64,000 bases of DNA from Gemmatimonadaceae bacterium. GTDB lineage: Bacteria > Gemmatimonadota > Gemmatimonadetes > Gemmatimonadales > Gemmatimonadaceae. Numbering within the stretch: the first letter of the stretch is position 1; each line of letters opens with the position of its first letter. The notes under the pieces are model-generated. The model had not been told where the DNA came from and did no database searches. It saw only the letters and a list, made by a program, of their open reading frames with translations. The translations under genes were made by a program, and so were the position numbers. Location: the NCBI GenBank assembly GCA_025934775.1, contig JAICWO010000014.1, positions 62,001 through 126,000 on the forward strand. Direction: 5' to 3'. This document shows, one piece after another, positions 15,162 through 25,172 of the stretch.

Positions 15162-17516
15162 TCATGCTCTCGGGCCACAGATCCGATCCAGTTCGTCGAG
15201 TCCCACGAGCACGTCGCGCGGCTTGGAGCCGTCCGGCGGCCCGAGCACGCCCGCCGCGTGCAATTGATCGATGATGCGCGCCGCGCGGCCGTAGCCCACC
15301 TTGAGCCGCCGCTGCAGCAGCGATGTCGATCCTTGCTGATTCTGCACGACCACCTCGGCGGCTTCGCGGAACAGCTTGTCGCGATCGCCGACGTCCGGGC
15401 CTTCGCCGTCCGCCTGCCCCGCCTCGAGCGCTTCCTTCGCGCGGATGGTCTCGAGAATGTCCGGCTCCGTCTCCAGCGGCTCCTCGAGCACGAGTCCCTG
15501 CGCGGCCATCGCGGCGCGCTTCGCGTCGCGCACGCCCTGATACCAGTTCATCAAATGCTCGGTGTCTTCGCTCGAGAGATACGCACCCTGCAGCCGCGAC
15601 GGCTCCGACTTGCCCGGCGGAATGAAGAGCATGTCGCCGTTGCCAAGCAGCATCTCGGCGCCCGAGCCGTCGATGATCGTGCGACTGTCCACCTGCGACG
15701 CGACGCGGAAGGCGATGCGGCTCGGAAAATTCGCCTTGATGAGCCCCGTGATCACGTTCACCGACGGCCGCTGGGTGGCGAGAATGAGATGGATGCCGAT
15801 CGCGCGGGCCTTCTGCGCGAGCATCGCGATCGGCGTCTCGACCTCGCCCTGCACCGTCATCATCAGGTCCGCCATCTCGTCGATGATCACGACGATGTAG
15901 GGGAGGATCGCGCCGGTGTACTCGGTGTTCTCGAACGCGACGTCCTTCTGCTTCGGCAGCTTGAGCTTGGCGCCGTCCTGCACGCGCTTGTTGAACTCCT
16001 GGACGTTGCGGCAGCCATTCGCGGCGAGGAGCTCGTAGCGATCCTGCATCTCCATCACCGCCCACTTGAGCACCGACGCGGCGTCGCGGTTGTCGGTGAT
16101 CACCTTGTGGCGCAGGTGCGGGAGCGTGTTGTAGACCGAGAGCTCGACCATCTTCGGATCGACCATCAAGAAGCGGAGCGTCCGGGGCGTGTGGCGATAT
16201 ACCAGACTTGTAATAATGGTATTCACACAGACCGACTTGCCCGATCCCGTCGCGCCGGCGATGAGCAGGTGCGGCATCTTGGCGAGGTCGGCGATCACGG
16301 GCTTCCCCTCGAGATCCTTGCCGAGGACGATCGGCAGCGCGGCGCGCGCGGCCTGAAAGTCGCGCGTCTCGATTAATTCGCGAAATGATACTATATCGGC
16401 CGTCGGGTTCGGCACCTCGACGCCGACGGCGCCGCGCCCCGGGATCGGCGCGACGATGCGGATCGACGGCGCGCGCATCGCCAGCGCCAGGTCGTTCGAC
16501 AGGTTCGCGATCTGTCGCACCTTCACGCCCGGCGCGGGCTCCACCTCGAACTGCGTCACCACCGGGCCCGTCGTGCGGCCGACCAGCTCGCCCTCGACAC
16601 GGAACGTGCGGAGCGCGTCCATGAGCTTCTGCCCCATGGCCTCGAGCTCCCGCTTGTTCGCGTCGCCGTTCCGCGACTGTGCGGGCGTGAGCAGCTCGGG
16701 CGACGGCAGCTCTTCGCCCGCCGCGTCGGCGACCGCGGTCGCCTTGATCGCGTCGGCAATCTCGGCGTCGTGCTCCGCCATCGACTCCGCTTTCGATTTC
16801 TTCTTCCTGCGCTTTGGCTCCGCGTCGGCCGCGATCGCGTCGCCGTCGGCGACGATGAGCGCGGGATCGAGCGCGGGCATCTCCTCCGGCGGCGGCTCGA
16901 GCGAGAGCGCGAGATCGCCGGCCTCCTGCTCCCCGCCGTTCCGATCGCGCTTGCGTCGGCGCTTCGGTGGCTCGTTGGCCTCCGCCGCATCTGGCAGTGA
17001 GGGCGCGGGCGTGTGGCCGATGAGCGCGCGAATCGGATTCCAGGCGAGCGTCGCGGCCATCAGCACCGACGTCGCGAGCGCAACGACGACCCACGCGCCG
17101 AACGCGCCGAACCAGCTCGTCCACCAACCGGCAATCAACTCTCCCCAGAGGCCGGCGCCCTGGCTCGCGAGTCCGGGCAGCGGCGGCGCCATCGCGAGCG
17201 CAAGCGCGATCGGCAGGAGCAGGACGACGCCGGCGAAGAAGATCATCCACGAACGGTCGGTCTCGGACTCGAGCCGGCCGAAGAGACGCAACGCGTGCAC
17301 GCCGGGGACGAGCGGCAGCAGGATCGCCGCCGGCCAGCCGAAGAACACGACGAGCGGCTGCGCGAGGAAGGTGCCGACCGCGCCAACGCTGGCTTCGACG
17401 CTCACGCCGGCGCGCACCTGCGCGAGCGCGAGCGCTCCAAAGGCGCCCGCGAGGAACACGGCAAACAACAGCAGCGCGATCCCGAGGATCTCGCGCTTGA
17501 GGGAGGAACTGCCCAC
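15162..17516 (-). CDS. ftsK: DNA translocase FtsK/SpoIIIE
   Basis: Septal DNA pump that clears the terminus region during division. About 784 residues. Four hydrophobic segments lie in the first 200 residues, then a basic/acidic linker, the alpha/beta RecA-like motor with Walker A GATGSGKS near residue 420 and Walker B FLMVDPKMVEL, and a C-terminal gamma winged helix (STSLLQRRLKVGYGRAARII) that reads orienting sequences. GTG at 17516, just after the comB stop, is chosen; the open frame runs to 17804 but that part overlaps comB and reads as shadow sequence. Confidence 0.93.
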   Translation of the reverse strand: MGSSSLKREILGIALLLFAVFLAGAFGALALAQVRAGVSVEASVGAVGTFLAQPLVVFFGWPAAILLPLVPGVHALRLFGRLESETDRSWMIFFAGVVLLLPIALALAMAPPLPGLASQGAGLWGELIAGWWTSWFGAFGAWVVVALATSVLMAATLAWNPIRALIGHTPAPSLPDAAEANEPPKRRRKRDRNGGEQEAGDLALSLEPPPEEMPALDPALIVADGDAIAADAEPKRRKKKSKAESMAEHDAEIADAIKATAVADAAGEELPSPELLTPAQSRNGDANKRELEAMGQKLMDALRTFRVEGELVGRTTGPVVTQFEVEPAPGVKVRQIANLSNDLALAMRAPSIRIVAPIPGRGAVGVEVPNPTADIVSFRELIETRDFQAARAALPIVLGKDLEGKPVIADLAKMPHLLIAGATGSGKSVCVNTIITSLVYRHTPRTLRFLMVDPKMVELSVYNTLPHLRHKVITDNRDAASVLKWAVMEMQDRYELLAANGCRNVQEFNKRVQDGAKLKLPKQKDVAFENTEYTGAILPYIVVIIDEMADLMMTVQGEVETPIAMLAQKARAIGIHLILATQRPSVNVITGLIKANFPSRIAFRVASQVDSRTIIDGSGAEMLLGNGDMLFIPPGKSEPSRLQGAYLSSEDTEHLMNWYQGVRDAKRAAMAAQGLVLEEPLETEPDILETIRAKEALEAGQADGEGPDVGDRDKLFREAAEVVVQNQQGSTSLLQRRLKVGYGRAARIIDQLHAAGVLGPPDGSKPRDVLVGLDELDRICGPRA

Positions 17517-17520
17517 GGGG

Positions 17521-18267
17521 TTACCGCTCGCGGTCTGGTCCGAGCCTGGTGATCTGTCGGTCTTGGTAGAGCGGAATGACAGGGTAGGAATCGAGCGCGG
17601 CGCAGGCGGCGAGATCGTCGCCGAACCCCGCTTCGCGCAAGGTGCGTCCATGCTCCGACGCATCGAACAATCGGCCGAGCTGCTCGCCGTACTTGCGATC
17701 GACGAGCACGCAGGCGTGTGCGGCGTCGTTGAGCTGCACGCTGGTGAGGCGCTTCGCGACGTGATGCGCGTACCGGCCCGCGCATCCCGCGTCCTCGAGA
17801 GCAAAGCGCTTCTCTCGACCGGCGCAGATGATCGCGATGTCGGTCCCGCCGCGGAGGGCCGCGCGCAGCATCGTCAGCACCGCCGTGAAGTTGACGTACG
17901 ACGCAACGATCACGTCACGCGCGCCCTGCGTGCCGGCGATCGCCTGCGTGCCATTCGTGGTCGTCATCAGGACCGTCTTCCCTTCCACCACCTCGCGTGT
18001 GAACTCGCGCGGCGAGTTGCCCAGATCGAAGCCGGGAATCGGCAGGCTGCGCCGCTCGCCGGCGAGGAGCACGTCGCTTCGCTCGAACGCCTTCGCGCGC
18101 GTCACCACGTCCTCGGAGGTCTCGAGCGGGACCACGGCGCGCGCGCCGTTCGACAGCGCGACGGCGATCGAGCTCGCCGCGCGGAGCACGTCGATCACCG
18201 CGACGACGCGACCGCTGATGTCGGACGGCGCGACGCTCGCGCCTCCGAACAGGACGTCGACGCGCAC
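17521..18267 (-). CDS. ComB family 2-phosphosulfolactate phosphatase
   Basis: 248-residue protein of the ComB fold. Family motifs visible: VAVIDVLRAASSIAVAL, GNSPREF, and LMTTTNGTQAI. In methanogens ComB removes phosphate from 2-phosphosulfolactate on the way to coenzyme M; bacterial members are widespread, many with unproven substrates, so the activity here is inferred. GTG at 18267 follows the accC stop without a gap (TAAGTG), and ftsK starts 4 nt after its stop. No other coenzyme M or sulfolactate gene is visible in the window. Confidence 0.85.
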   Translation of the reverse strand: MRVDVLFGGASVAPSDISGRVVAVIDVLRAASSIAVALSNGARAVVPLETSEDVVTRAKAFERSDVLLAGERRSLPIPGFDLGNSPREFTREVVEGKTVLMTTTNGTQAIAGTQGARDVIVASYVNFTAVLTMLRAALRGGTDIAIICAGREKRFALEDAGCAGRYAHHVAKRLTSVQLNDAAHACVLVDRKYGEQLGRLFDASEHGRTLREAGFGDDLAACAALDSYPVIPLYQDRQITRLGPDRER

Positions 18268-19623
<1,356 letters not shown>

Positions 19624-20820
19624 TTACGAGTTGGATTCGCCTTCGAACCCCGACCACGAGGTATCGCTCGTCCCCGCGACGCCCTGCACGCGGAGGGCGA
19701 ATTCGGCCGGGCTCGTCGCGTAGAACACCGCGCTCTCGTACGAGATCGCGCCGCGCGAGTAGTGCTGCATGAGCGATTGGTCGAAGCTCTGCATACCGTA
19801 CTGCACCGCGCCTTCGCGGATCAGGTCGGGGATGTTGAGCATCTTTTCCATGTCGCGGATGTTGTCGCGGACCGCGGCCGTGTTGATGAGCACCTCGCAC
19901 GCCGGCATGCGCCCCGCCTTGTCGGAGCGCGGCACGAGTCGCAACGAGACGACCGCCTGGAGGGCGCTCGCGAGCGAGAATCGGACCTCCGCCTGCTGGT
20001 GCGGTGGATAGAACGACAGCACGCGATTGATCGTCTGCGTGGCGTCCATCGTGTGCAGCGTCGAGAACACGAGGTGCCCGGTATCGGCTGCTTTGAGCGC
20101 CGTATCGAGCGTTTCGATATCTCGAATCTCGCCGATCAAGATCACGTCCGGATCCTGGCGCAGCACGCGCCGCAGCGCCTGCCCGAAGGTCGCCGTGTCC
20201 GTGCCGACCTCGCGTTGATTGATGTGACAGTTGATGTCGCGATGGAGAAATTCGATCGGATCTTCGATCGTGATCACGTTCGCGTGGCGATTCTCGTTGA
20301 CGTGCTGGAGCATCGCCGCGAGCGCCGTCGATTTGCCGGAGCCGGTCACGCCGGTCACGAGGACGAGCCCGCGCGGCTTCATCGCGATCTCCTCGAGCAC
20401 CGTCGGGAGATTGAGCTCATGGATCGTGCGCGCCTGGTACGGAATGGCGCGCATGGCGTAGCAGAGCGAGCCGCGCTGCTGGTACACGTTGACGCGAAAT
20501 CGGCCGATGCCCGGCACGCCGATCGCGAAGTCACACTCCTTCTCATCGGCGAACTGCTTCACCTGTCGGGGCGTCATCAACTGCTCGGCGAGCGTCTTCA
20601 GATCCTCGGGGCGCAGCGGCGTGAGCTCGAGCGACTCGAGCTCGCCGTCGACGCGCACCGTCGGCGGACGGCCGACCTTGAGGTGCAGGTCGGAGCCGTT
20701 GCGCCGAATCATCTCCTGGAGCACGGCCTTGAAGTTCAAGCCGCCGGCAGCGGGCGCCGCGGCCGGCGCCGCGGTGCCCGCCGGTGCGGCGGCTTCGCTC
20801 GCCTGCGTCGGGTTAGCCAT
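19624..20820 (-). CDS. pilT: Type IV pilus retraction ATPase PilT
   Basis: Hexameric ATPase that drives pilus retraction (twitching motility). Seen: N-terminal PAS-like region, Walker A GVTGSGKST, the aspartate box and Walker B around DVILIGEIRDIET, the histidine box TLHTMDA, and an AIRNLIRE-like segment (IPDLIREGAVQYGM) that marks retraction rather than assembly ATPases. An Ala/Pro-rich N-terminal extension of about 25 residues precedes the conserved part. The ATG overlaps the accB stop by 8 nt and accC follows at once, an unusual place for pilT. No other pilus gene is nearby. Confidence 0.95.
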   Translation of the reverse strand: MANPTQASEAAAPAGTAAPAAAPAAGGLNFKAVLQEMIRRNGSDLHLKVGRPPTVRVDGELESLELTPLRPEDLKTLAEQLMTPRQVKQFADEKECDFAIGVPGIGRFRVNVYQQRGSLCYAMRAIPYQARTIHELNLPTVLEEIAMKPRGLVLVTGVTGSGKSTALAAMLQHVNENRHANVITIEDPIEFLHRDINCHINQREVGTDTATFGQALRRVLRQDPDVILIGEIRDIETLDTALKAADTGHLVFSTLHTMDATQTINRVLSFYPPHQQAEVRFSLASALQAVVSLRLVPRSDKAGRMPACEVLINTAAVRDNIRDMEKMLNIPDLIREGAVQYGMQSFDQSLMQHYSRGAISYESAVFYATSPAEFALRVQGVAGTSDTSWSGFEGESNS

Positions 20821-21319
20821 TGGGGTCGATCTTGAACAGGACCTGGCCGTATTCGACCGGCTGGGCGTCCTGCACGAGGATCTCCTTCACGATGCCCGCG
20901 TACTCGGATTCGATCTCGTTCATGATCTTCATCGCCTCGATGATGCAGACGATCTGCCCCTTCGAGACGCGATCGCCCACGGAGACGTACGCCTTCGCGC
21001 CCGGCTCCGGCGATTTGTAGAACGTGCCGACCATCGGCGATTTCACCTCGAGCCCGGTGCTCTTCGGCGGCTCGGCCGGCGCTGATGCCTCGCCTTCGGT
21101 GATTGCGGGCATGCCTTGCGCGGGCGAGAGGCGCGGCGCGATGGCCGCCGGCGCGACCATGGGCGCCATCGGCATGGGCGCGGCGACTTGCATGCCGCGG
21201 TGCTGGGGCGTCTTGGAGATGCGAATCTTCATCCCCTTGTCCGACGTGATCTCGATCGAGTCGACGGTCGATTCGTCGATCATGTCGATCAGCTTCTTTA
21301 CGTAGCGTAAGTCGATCAT
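20813..21319 (-). CDS. accB: Biotin carboxyl carrier protein of acetyl-CoA carboxylase
   Basis: 168-residue carrier. The C-terminal biotinyl domain has the modification site EAMKIMNEI, with the lysine that receives biotin, and the MVGTFYKSPEPG turn seen in AccB. An Ala/Pro/Met-rich linker joins it to an N-terminal helical region (IDLRYVKKLIDMIDE). ATG at 21319 is chosen with GAGG just upstream; an in-frame extension to 21373 has no support. It lies 46 nt after pepP and overlaps pilT. Confidence 0.95.
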   Translation of the reverse strand: MIDLRYVKKLIDMIDESTVDSIEITSDKGMKIRISKTPQHRGMQVAAPMPMAPMVAPAAIAPRLSPAQGMPAITEGEASAPAEPPKSTGLEVKSPMVGTFYKSPEPGAKAYVSVGDRVSKGQIVCIIEAMKIMNEIESEYAGIVKEILVQDAQPVEYGQVLFKIDPNG

Positions 21320-21365
21320 AGGCCTCGAAAGTGTCGCGCCGGAGCGCATCGCGTCCGACACGGCG

Positions 21366-22454
21366 TCAGCCAAGCTCCATCAGCTCGTGCGGGAAGCTCG
21401 TGAGGATGACGGGACCGTCCGCGCCGAGGAACACGTCATCCTCGATGCGCACGCCGCCCCACCCGGGCCGATAGATGCCCGGTTCGATTGTCACCACTGC
21501 GCCTTCGGCCAACGCCCCATCAGCCGTCCGTGCGAGCCGCGGGGCTTCATGCACTTCCAATCCGAGACCGTGGCCCAGACTGTGGCCGAACAGGTCTCCG
21601 TACCCGCGCTGCTGAATGTAGTCGCGAGCGATGGCGTCGGCATCCCGCCCGCTCATTCCAGCCCGGACGCCGCTGGCGGCCGTCTCGTTCGCGACGCGCA
21701 CGACGTCGTAGATCTCGCGCTGCTCGGGTGCGGCGCGCCCCACGACGAACGTGCGCGTCACGTCGGAGCAGTACCCGTGCGTCTCCGCGCCGAAATCGAG
21801 CAGGAGAAAGTCGCCTGCTTCGATCACGCGATTCGTCGACCGCGCGTGCGGGAGCGCCGAACGTGGTCCAGAGGCGACGATCGACGGAAATGGGAAACCC
21901 TCACTCCCCTCATCGCGCAGTGACTTCTCAAGAACGCCGGCCACCTCGAGCTCCGACATGCCGATGCGTACCTGCTCGATCGTCCGCGCGAGCGCCCGCG
22001 TCGCCACGCCGTTCGCCGCGCGAATGAGCCCGAGCTCGCCCGCGTCCTTTCGCTCGCGGAGCGTCTCGACGAGATCGACGGTCGGCCGCCATTGCCAGCG
22101 CGCGCCCGCTTCGAGCAAACGCTGAAAATCGCGATGCAGCAAATGGCTCGACTCGAAGCCCACGACCTGCGGATAGCCGAGCTGCGAGAGCTGCTGCCAG
22201 AGCCCCGTCCACAGGCTTTGCGGCTCGATGACGATTCGCGCGAGCTGACCAACCTCCTCGGCGACTTGCGTCTGGTACCGGAAGTCGGTGATTAACACGA
22301 CGTCCCGCGGAGTCGCGAACAGCAGCGCGCTCGACCCGGAGAAGCCCGTGAGATAGCGGATATTCGGCAGGCTGCTGACGAGCAGCCCGTCGACGTGCGC
22401 CGCGGTCAGGCCGTCGGCGAGCGCCGACAGCCGAGCTGGTCGCGGGTCAGTCAC
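21366..22454 (-). CDS. pepP: M24 family Xaa-Pro aminopeptidase
   Basis: 362-residue metallopeptidase removing N-terminal residues before proline. A creatinase-type N-terminal domain is followed by the pita-bread domain with the metal ligands in order: DFGAETHGYCSDVTRTF (two Asp), GHSLGHGLGLEVHE (His), TIEPGIY (Glu) and VRIEDDV (Glu). GTG at 22454 overlaps the aroQ stop by 8 nt. In many bacteria aroQ-pepQ-efp-accB-accC are neighbours; here efp is missing between this gene and accB. Confidence 0.92.
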   Translation of the reverse strand: MTDPRPARLSALADGLTAAHVDGLLVSSLPNIRYLTGFSGSSALLFATPRDVVLITDFRYQTQVAEEVGQLARIVIEPQSLWTGLWQQLSQLGYPQVVGFESSHLLHRDFQRLLEAGARWQWRPTVDLVETLRERKDAGELGLIRAANGVATRALARTIEQVRIGMSELEVAGVLEKSLRDEGSEGFPFPSIVASGPRSALPHARSTNRVIEAGDFLLLDFGAETHGYCSDVTRTFVVGRAAPEQREIYDVVRVANETAASGVRAGMSGRDADAIARDYIQQRGYGDLFGHSLGHGLGLEVHEAPRLARTADGALAEGAVVTIEPGIYRPGWGGVRIEDDVFLGADGPVILTSFPHELMELG

Positions 22455-22887
22455 GCGCGGCGAGCGTTTGAGCGAGCCCGCGCAGCGCGAGCTCGTAGCC
22501 GTACGCCCCGAGACCGCACACGACGCCCACCGCCGCGGACGCCAGCATCGAATGCCGCCGCTCCGCCTCACGCGCGTACACGTTCGTGATGTGCACTTCG
22601 ACGAAGGGAATCGCGACGGAGGTCAGCGCGTCGCGGATCGCGAGACTCGTGTGCGTGTACGCGCCGGCGTTGATCACCACGCCGTCCGCGAGGCCGCGCA
22701 AGGCGTGGATCGCGTCGATCATTTCGCCTTCGCCGTTGTGCTGCGCGAAGTCGAGATGGGCGCTCAGCTCGCGCGCCACCACGCGTAGCGCACGCTCGAT
22801 GTCGGCGAGCGTGGTCGTGCCGTAGAGCGACGGCTCGCGCGTGCCGAGGAGGTTGAGATTCGGCCCATTGAGGACGGCGATTCTCAC
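22447..22887 (-). CDS. aroQ: 3-dehydroquinate dehydratase, type II
   Basis: Third step of the shikimate pathway, a dodecameric type II enzyme. Seen: NGPNLNLLGTREPSLYG with the catalytic tyrosine, HNGEGEMIDAIH, NAGAYTHTSLAIRDA, and the EVHITN motif with the catalytic histidine; 146 residues. GTG at 22887 is preferred over GTG at 22911 because it gives the GTGA overlap with the preceding TPR gene and the usual family N-terminus (VRIAVLNGPN). Confidence 0.95.
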   Translation of the reverse strand: MRIAVLNGPNLNLLGTREPSLYGTTTLADIERALRVVARELSAHLDFAQHNGEGEMIDAIHALRGLADGVVINAGAYTHTSLAIRDALTSVAIPFVEVHITNVYAREAERRHSMLASAAVGVVCGLGAYGYELALRGLAQTLAARD

Positions 22888-24977
22888 GTCTTTTTCAGTC
22901 CGTTGAGCCACGCGTTGAACTGTGCGATGTCATCGGGCGCTTCGCGGGGTGCCGCGCCGTTCTCCGCGTCGTTCGCCGGCGAGGCTTGCGTCATCTCCTC
23001 CGAGAAGAATTGATCGAACGAGAAGGCGTCGGTGTTCTCGCCGCGCGGCGGAGTACCCGTCTTGAACACGTGGTCGAGCGAGAGCTCGCTCGACGCGCGG
23101 TGGGCGGGCACGCCGTGCAGCGGCGCGGTCTCCGGACCGTCCGGCGCGAACGCCTCCGCGAGTCTCGAGGCCGCGTTGGTGTCGGAATTCGATGCCTCGG
23201 CCCCGGTGAATAGCGCGTCAATGGAGCCGCTCACGGTTTCCGCGGCGGTCGGCGTCGCGCGGGAGACCGGTGGGTGTTGCCACTCGTCCGGTTCGATCGG
23301 CGGGAGCAATTCCTCTTGTGAGAATTCTTCGAATTCAACGCTCGATTGAACATCTGACTCGAGCGGCTCGCCGTACGGCGCCTCGGGAACCTCTGCGGGA
23401 GTCTCCGCGGGAGTCTCCGCGGGAGCCTCCGCGAGCGGCTCCGCGGCCACATCAATCGATTCAACCGCCTCGACGGCGCGCGCGCGAACGAGCGACTGTA
23501 AGAATTCTCTAATCGTCGGCCCGGCCGGCGCGGGCTCGGCCACCGGTTCGTCGATCGACTCCGACGGCCCGTACAAGCGGAGCTCGACGGCGCGCATGCG
23601 ATCTCCGAGATCGGAATCGGACGGCCGTGCGTCGACGAGCTTCCGATAGATCTCCAGTGCAGACTCGAGATGCCCCTGACGGAGGTACAGCTCGGCCATC
23701 GTCTCCGTCACGAACGCTTCGGGCGTGGGCGTCTCTTGCCCGTCGTGAGCGCCTTCCTGAGCCCCTTCGTCACCGCCGTCGATCGGCGCCGACACGACGC
23801 CGGTGCTGAGCGGCGTCGCATCGAACGCGACGATGTCGAGCGGCGCAGCTTCGGGCGCAGCGGCATCGAACGTCTCGAGACCGCTGACCGGCGCAGCTTC
23901 GACGTCCTCGTGCGACGAATCTTCGGCGACGATCGGGGGCGGCAGAGGGCTGTCGTCCGGCAAGCCGATGTCCAGATCCGCGGCGAGCTCGATCTCGGGC
24001 TGCGGGACGTCGGGCGCGACCGGCGCAGGCTCCGGTCCAGGCTCCGATGCCGGCTCTGACGGCTGCGCGGCGATCGCGAACGGATCCGCTTCGAATGGCC
24101 CGTCTTCCTCGCCCAGATTGAATCCGAAATCCGACGGTCCGTCGAGCGTACTCGGCTCCGCGCGCGGCTCCTCCGCTGGCGGTTCGGCACTCACGCTCGC
24201 GACCATGCCGCCGATGGAGAAGTCGTCGAGATCCATGAGCTCGTGCGACTCGCTCGCCGACGGCGCACTCGGGATCGGCGGTTCTTCGGCGATCGGCAGC
24301 GGCTCGGGCGGTAGTTCGGGCGGCAACTCGGGCGGTTGCTCGGGGGGGGCGAACGACACGAACTCCGCGGCTGGAGCGGACTCCGGTTCGATTGCCGGCT
24401 CCGCTTCCTGTTCCGGAGCCACACCGGTTTCGTCCGGCGATTTCTCGACCACGAAGCCGCCGACGTCGTGCGCGAAGGCGTGCTCGTCGCGCGCGGCGGC
24501 TGGCTGCGTCACCGTTGGCGTGCTGAGAGGCGTCGGCGCGTTGTGATCGACCGCCGGAGACCCGGACGACGTCGGCTCATTGCCGAGGAGCGACAACATG
24601 AGCTGCGCGATCTCCTCGTTGCGCGGATCCGCCTCGAGCACGCGCTGATACCAGGAGCGCGCCGCGGGAAAATCGCTCGCTTGCCGCGCGATGTCACCGA
24701 GGTGGCGCAGCGCGATCAAGTTCTCCGGATCCAGTGACAGCGCCGTTTCGAACACCGCCTTGGCCTCGTCGAAACGATTGAGCTCGAACAGCGCTTGGCC
24801 GTAGACGATGTGCCCGCTCATGTGGCCGGGCTGCTGAGGCAGGTACTCCTGACAAATGAAAATCGCCTGCTCCTGGTCACCGGCTTTCCGGTACTCGTTT
24901 GCCAGGGGGGCGAAATACCGCCGCGGGTTCTCGTCGAATTTCTTACGGAGCTCGTCGATGCGGGCGGAATTGGCCAT
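22884..24977 (-). CDS. Large TPR protein with acidic, proline-rich disordered region
   Basis: 697 residues of unknown function. Three or so tetratricopeptide repeats lie at residues 1-135, a long Glu/Pro/Ala-rich low-complexity stretch follows, one further TPR unit sits near 425-470 (LYLRQGHLESALEIYRKLV), and the C-terminus is again disordered, ending with a short conserved-looking tail (FNAWLNGLKKT). No signal peptide or membrane segment. Such proteins usually act as scaffolds. It heads the nine-gene unit down to 14393 and has a good promoter at 25037-25066. Coding tandem repeats and a C8 tract lie in the disordered part. Confidence 0.8.
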   Translation of the reverse strand: MANSARIDELRKKFDENPRRYFAPLANEYRKAGDQEQAIFICQEYLPQQPGHMSGHIVYGQALFELNRFDEAKAVFETALSLDPENLIALRHLGDIARQASDFPAARSWYQRVLEADPRNEEIAQLMLSLLGNEPTSSGSPAVDHNAPTPLSTPTVTQPAAARDEHAFAHDVGGFVVEKSPDETGVAPEQEAEPAIEPESAPAAEFVSFAPPEQPPELPPELPPEPLPIAEEPPIPSAPSASESHELMDLDDFSIGGMVASVSAEPPAEEPRAEPSTLDGPSDFGFNLGEEDGPFEADPFAIAAQPSEPASEPGPEPAPVAPDVPQPEIELAADLDIGLPDDSPLPPPIVAEDSSHEDVEAAPVSGLETFDAAAPEAAPLDIVAFDATPLSTGVVSAPIDGGDEGAQEGAHDGQETPTPEAFVTETMAELYLRQGHLESALEIYRKLVDARPSDSDLGDRMRAVELRLYGPSESIDEPVAEPAPAGPTIREFLQSLVRARAVEAVESIDVAAEPLAEAPAETPAETPAEVPEAPYGEPLESDVQSSVEFEEFSQEELLPPIEPDEWQHPPVSRATPTAAETVSGSIDALFTGAEASNSDTNAASRLAEAFAPDGPETAPLHGVPAHRASSELSLDHVFKTGTPPRGENTDAFSFDQFFSEEMTQASPANDAENGAAPREAPDDIAQFNAWLNGLKKT
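23395..23430 (-). repeat. Three 12-bp tandem repeats in the TPR gene
   Basis: GCGGGAGTCTCC occurs three times head to tail (third copy with one change). The unit is four codons, coding ETPA on the minus strand, so copy-number change keeps the frame. Confidence 0.8.
24306..24349 (-). repeat. Three degenerate 12-bp repeats followed by a G8/C8 homopolymer
   Basis: Units GGGCGGTAGTTC, GGGCGGCAACTC and GGGCGGTTGCTC (24306-24341) code PPEL-like units; they are followed by eight G residues (24342-24349), read as C8 in the coding strand. A slip in this tract would shift the frame. Confidence 0.75.
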
Positions 24978-25036
24978 GGACTGCCCTCGAAGCTTGCAGG
25001 CGGCTGAGGGCCGAAGCCCTGTTCGAGCGAAAGCGG

Positions 25037-25066
25037 ATAATACACAGCGCTGACGTCGAACGTCAA
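25037..25066 (-). promoter_or_regulatory. Promoter of the TPR-aroQ-...-ftsK unit with an embedded palindrome
   Basis: TTGACG (25061-25066) and TATTAT (25037-25042) are 18 nt apart on the minus strand, about 60 nt upstream of the TPR start. A perfect inverted repeat TGACGT-CGA-ACGTCA (25051-25065) overlaps the -35 and the spacer and is a candidate repressor or activator site. Confidence 0.65.
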
Positions 25067-25085
25067 TCAGAAGTCACTTCCTCAC

Positions 25086-25115
25086 TTGATTTTAGGCCGT
25101 CTCATGGCCTAGCTT
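25086..25115 (+). promoter_or_regulatory. Candidate ppiD promoter with inverted repeat in the spacer
   Basis: TTGATT (25086-25091) and TAGCTT (25110-25115) are 18 nt apart. The inverted repeat TAGGCC-N7-GGCCTA (25093-25111) fills the spacer. The -10 is only a moderate match. Confidence 0.45.
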
Positions 25116-25172
25116 CACACGCTTGTACTCGTTGGTTTTTCCCTCCTTCAACGCGCTTCGGAGTTACGTCCC

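Noticed and set aside
17517-17804. N-terminal extension of FtsK
   Set aside because: It lies over the comB coding sequence and reads as Arg/Ser-rich shadow; GTG 17516 gives a normal FtsK N-terminus.
23395-24349. CRISPR-like short repeats
   Set aside because: Repeats are 12 bp, contiguous and in frame within a coding region; no spacers.
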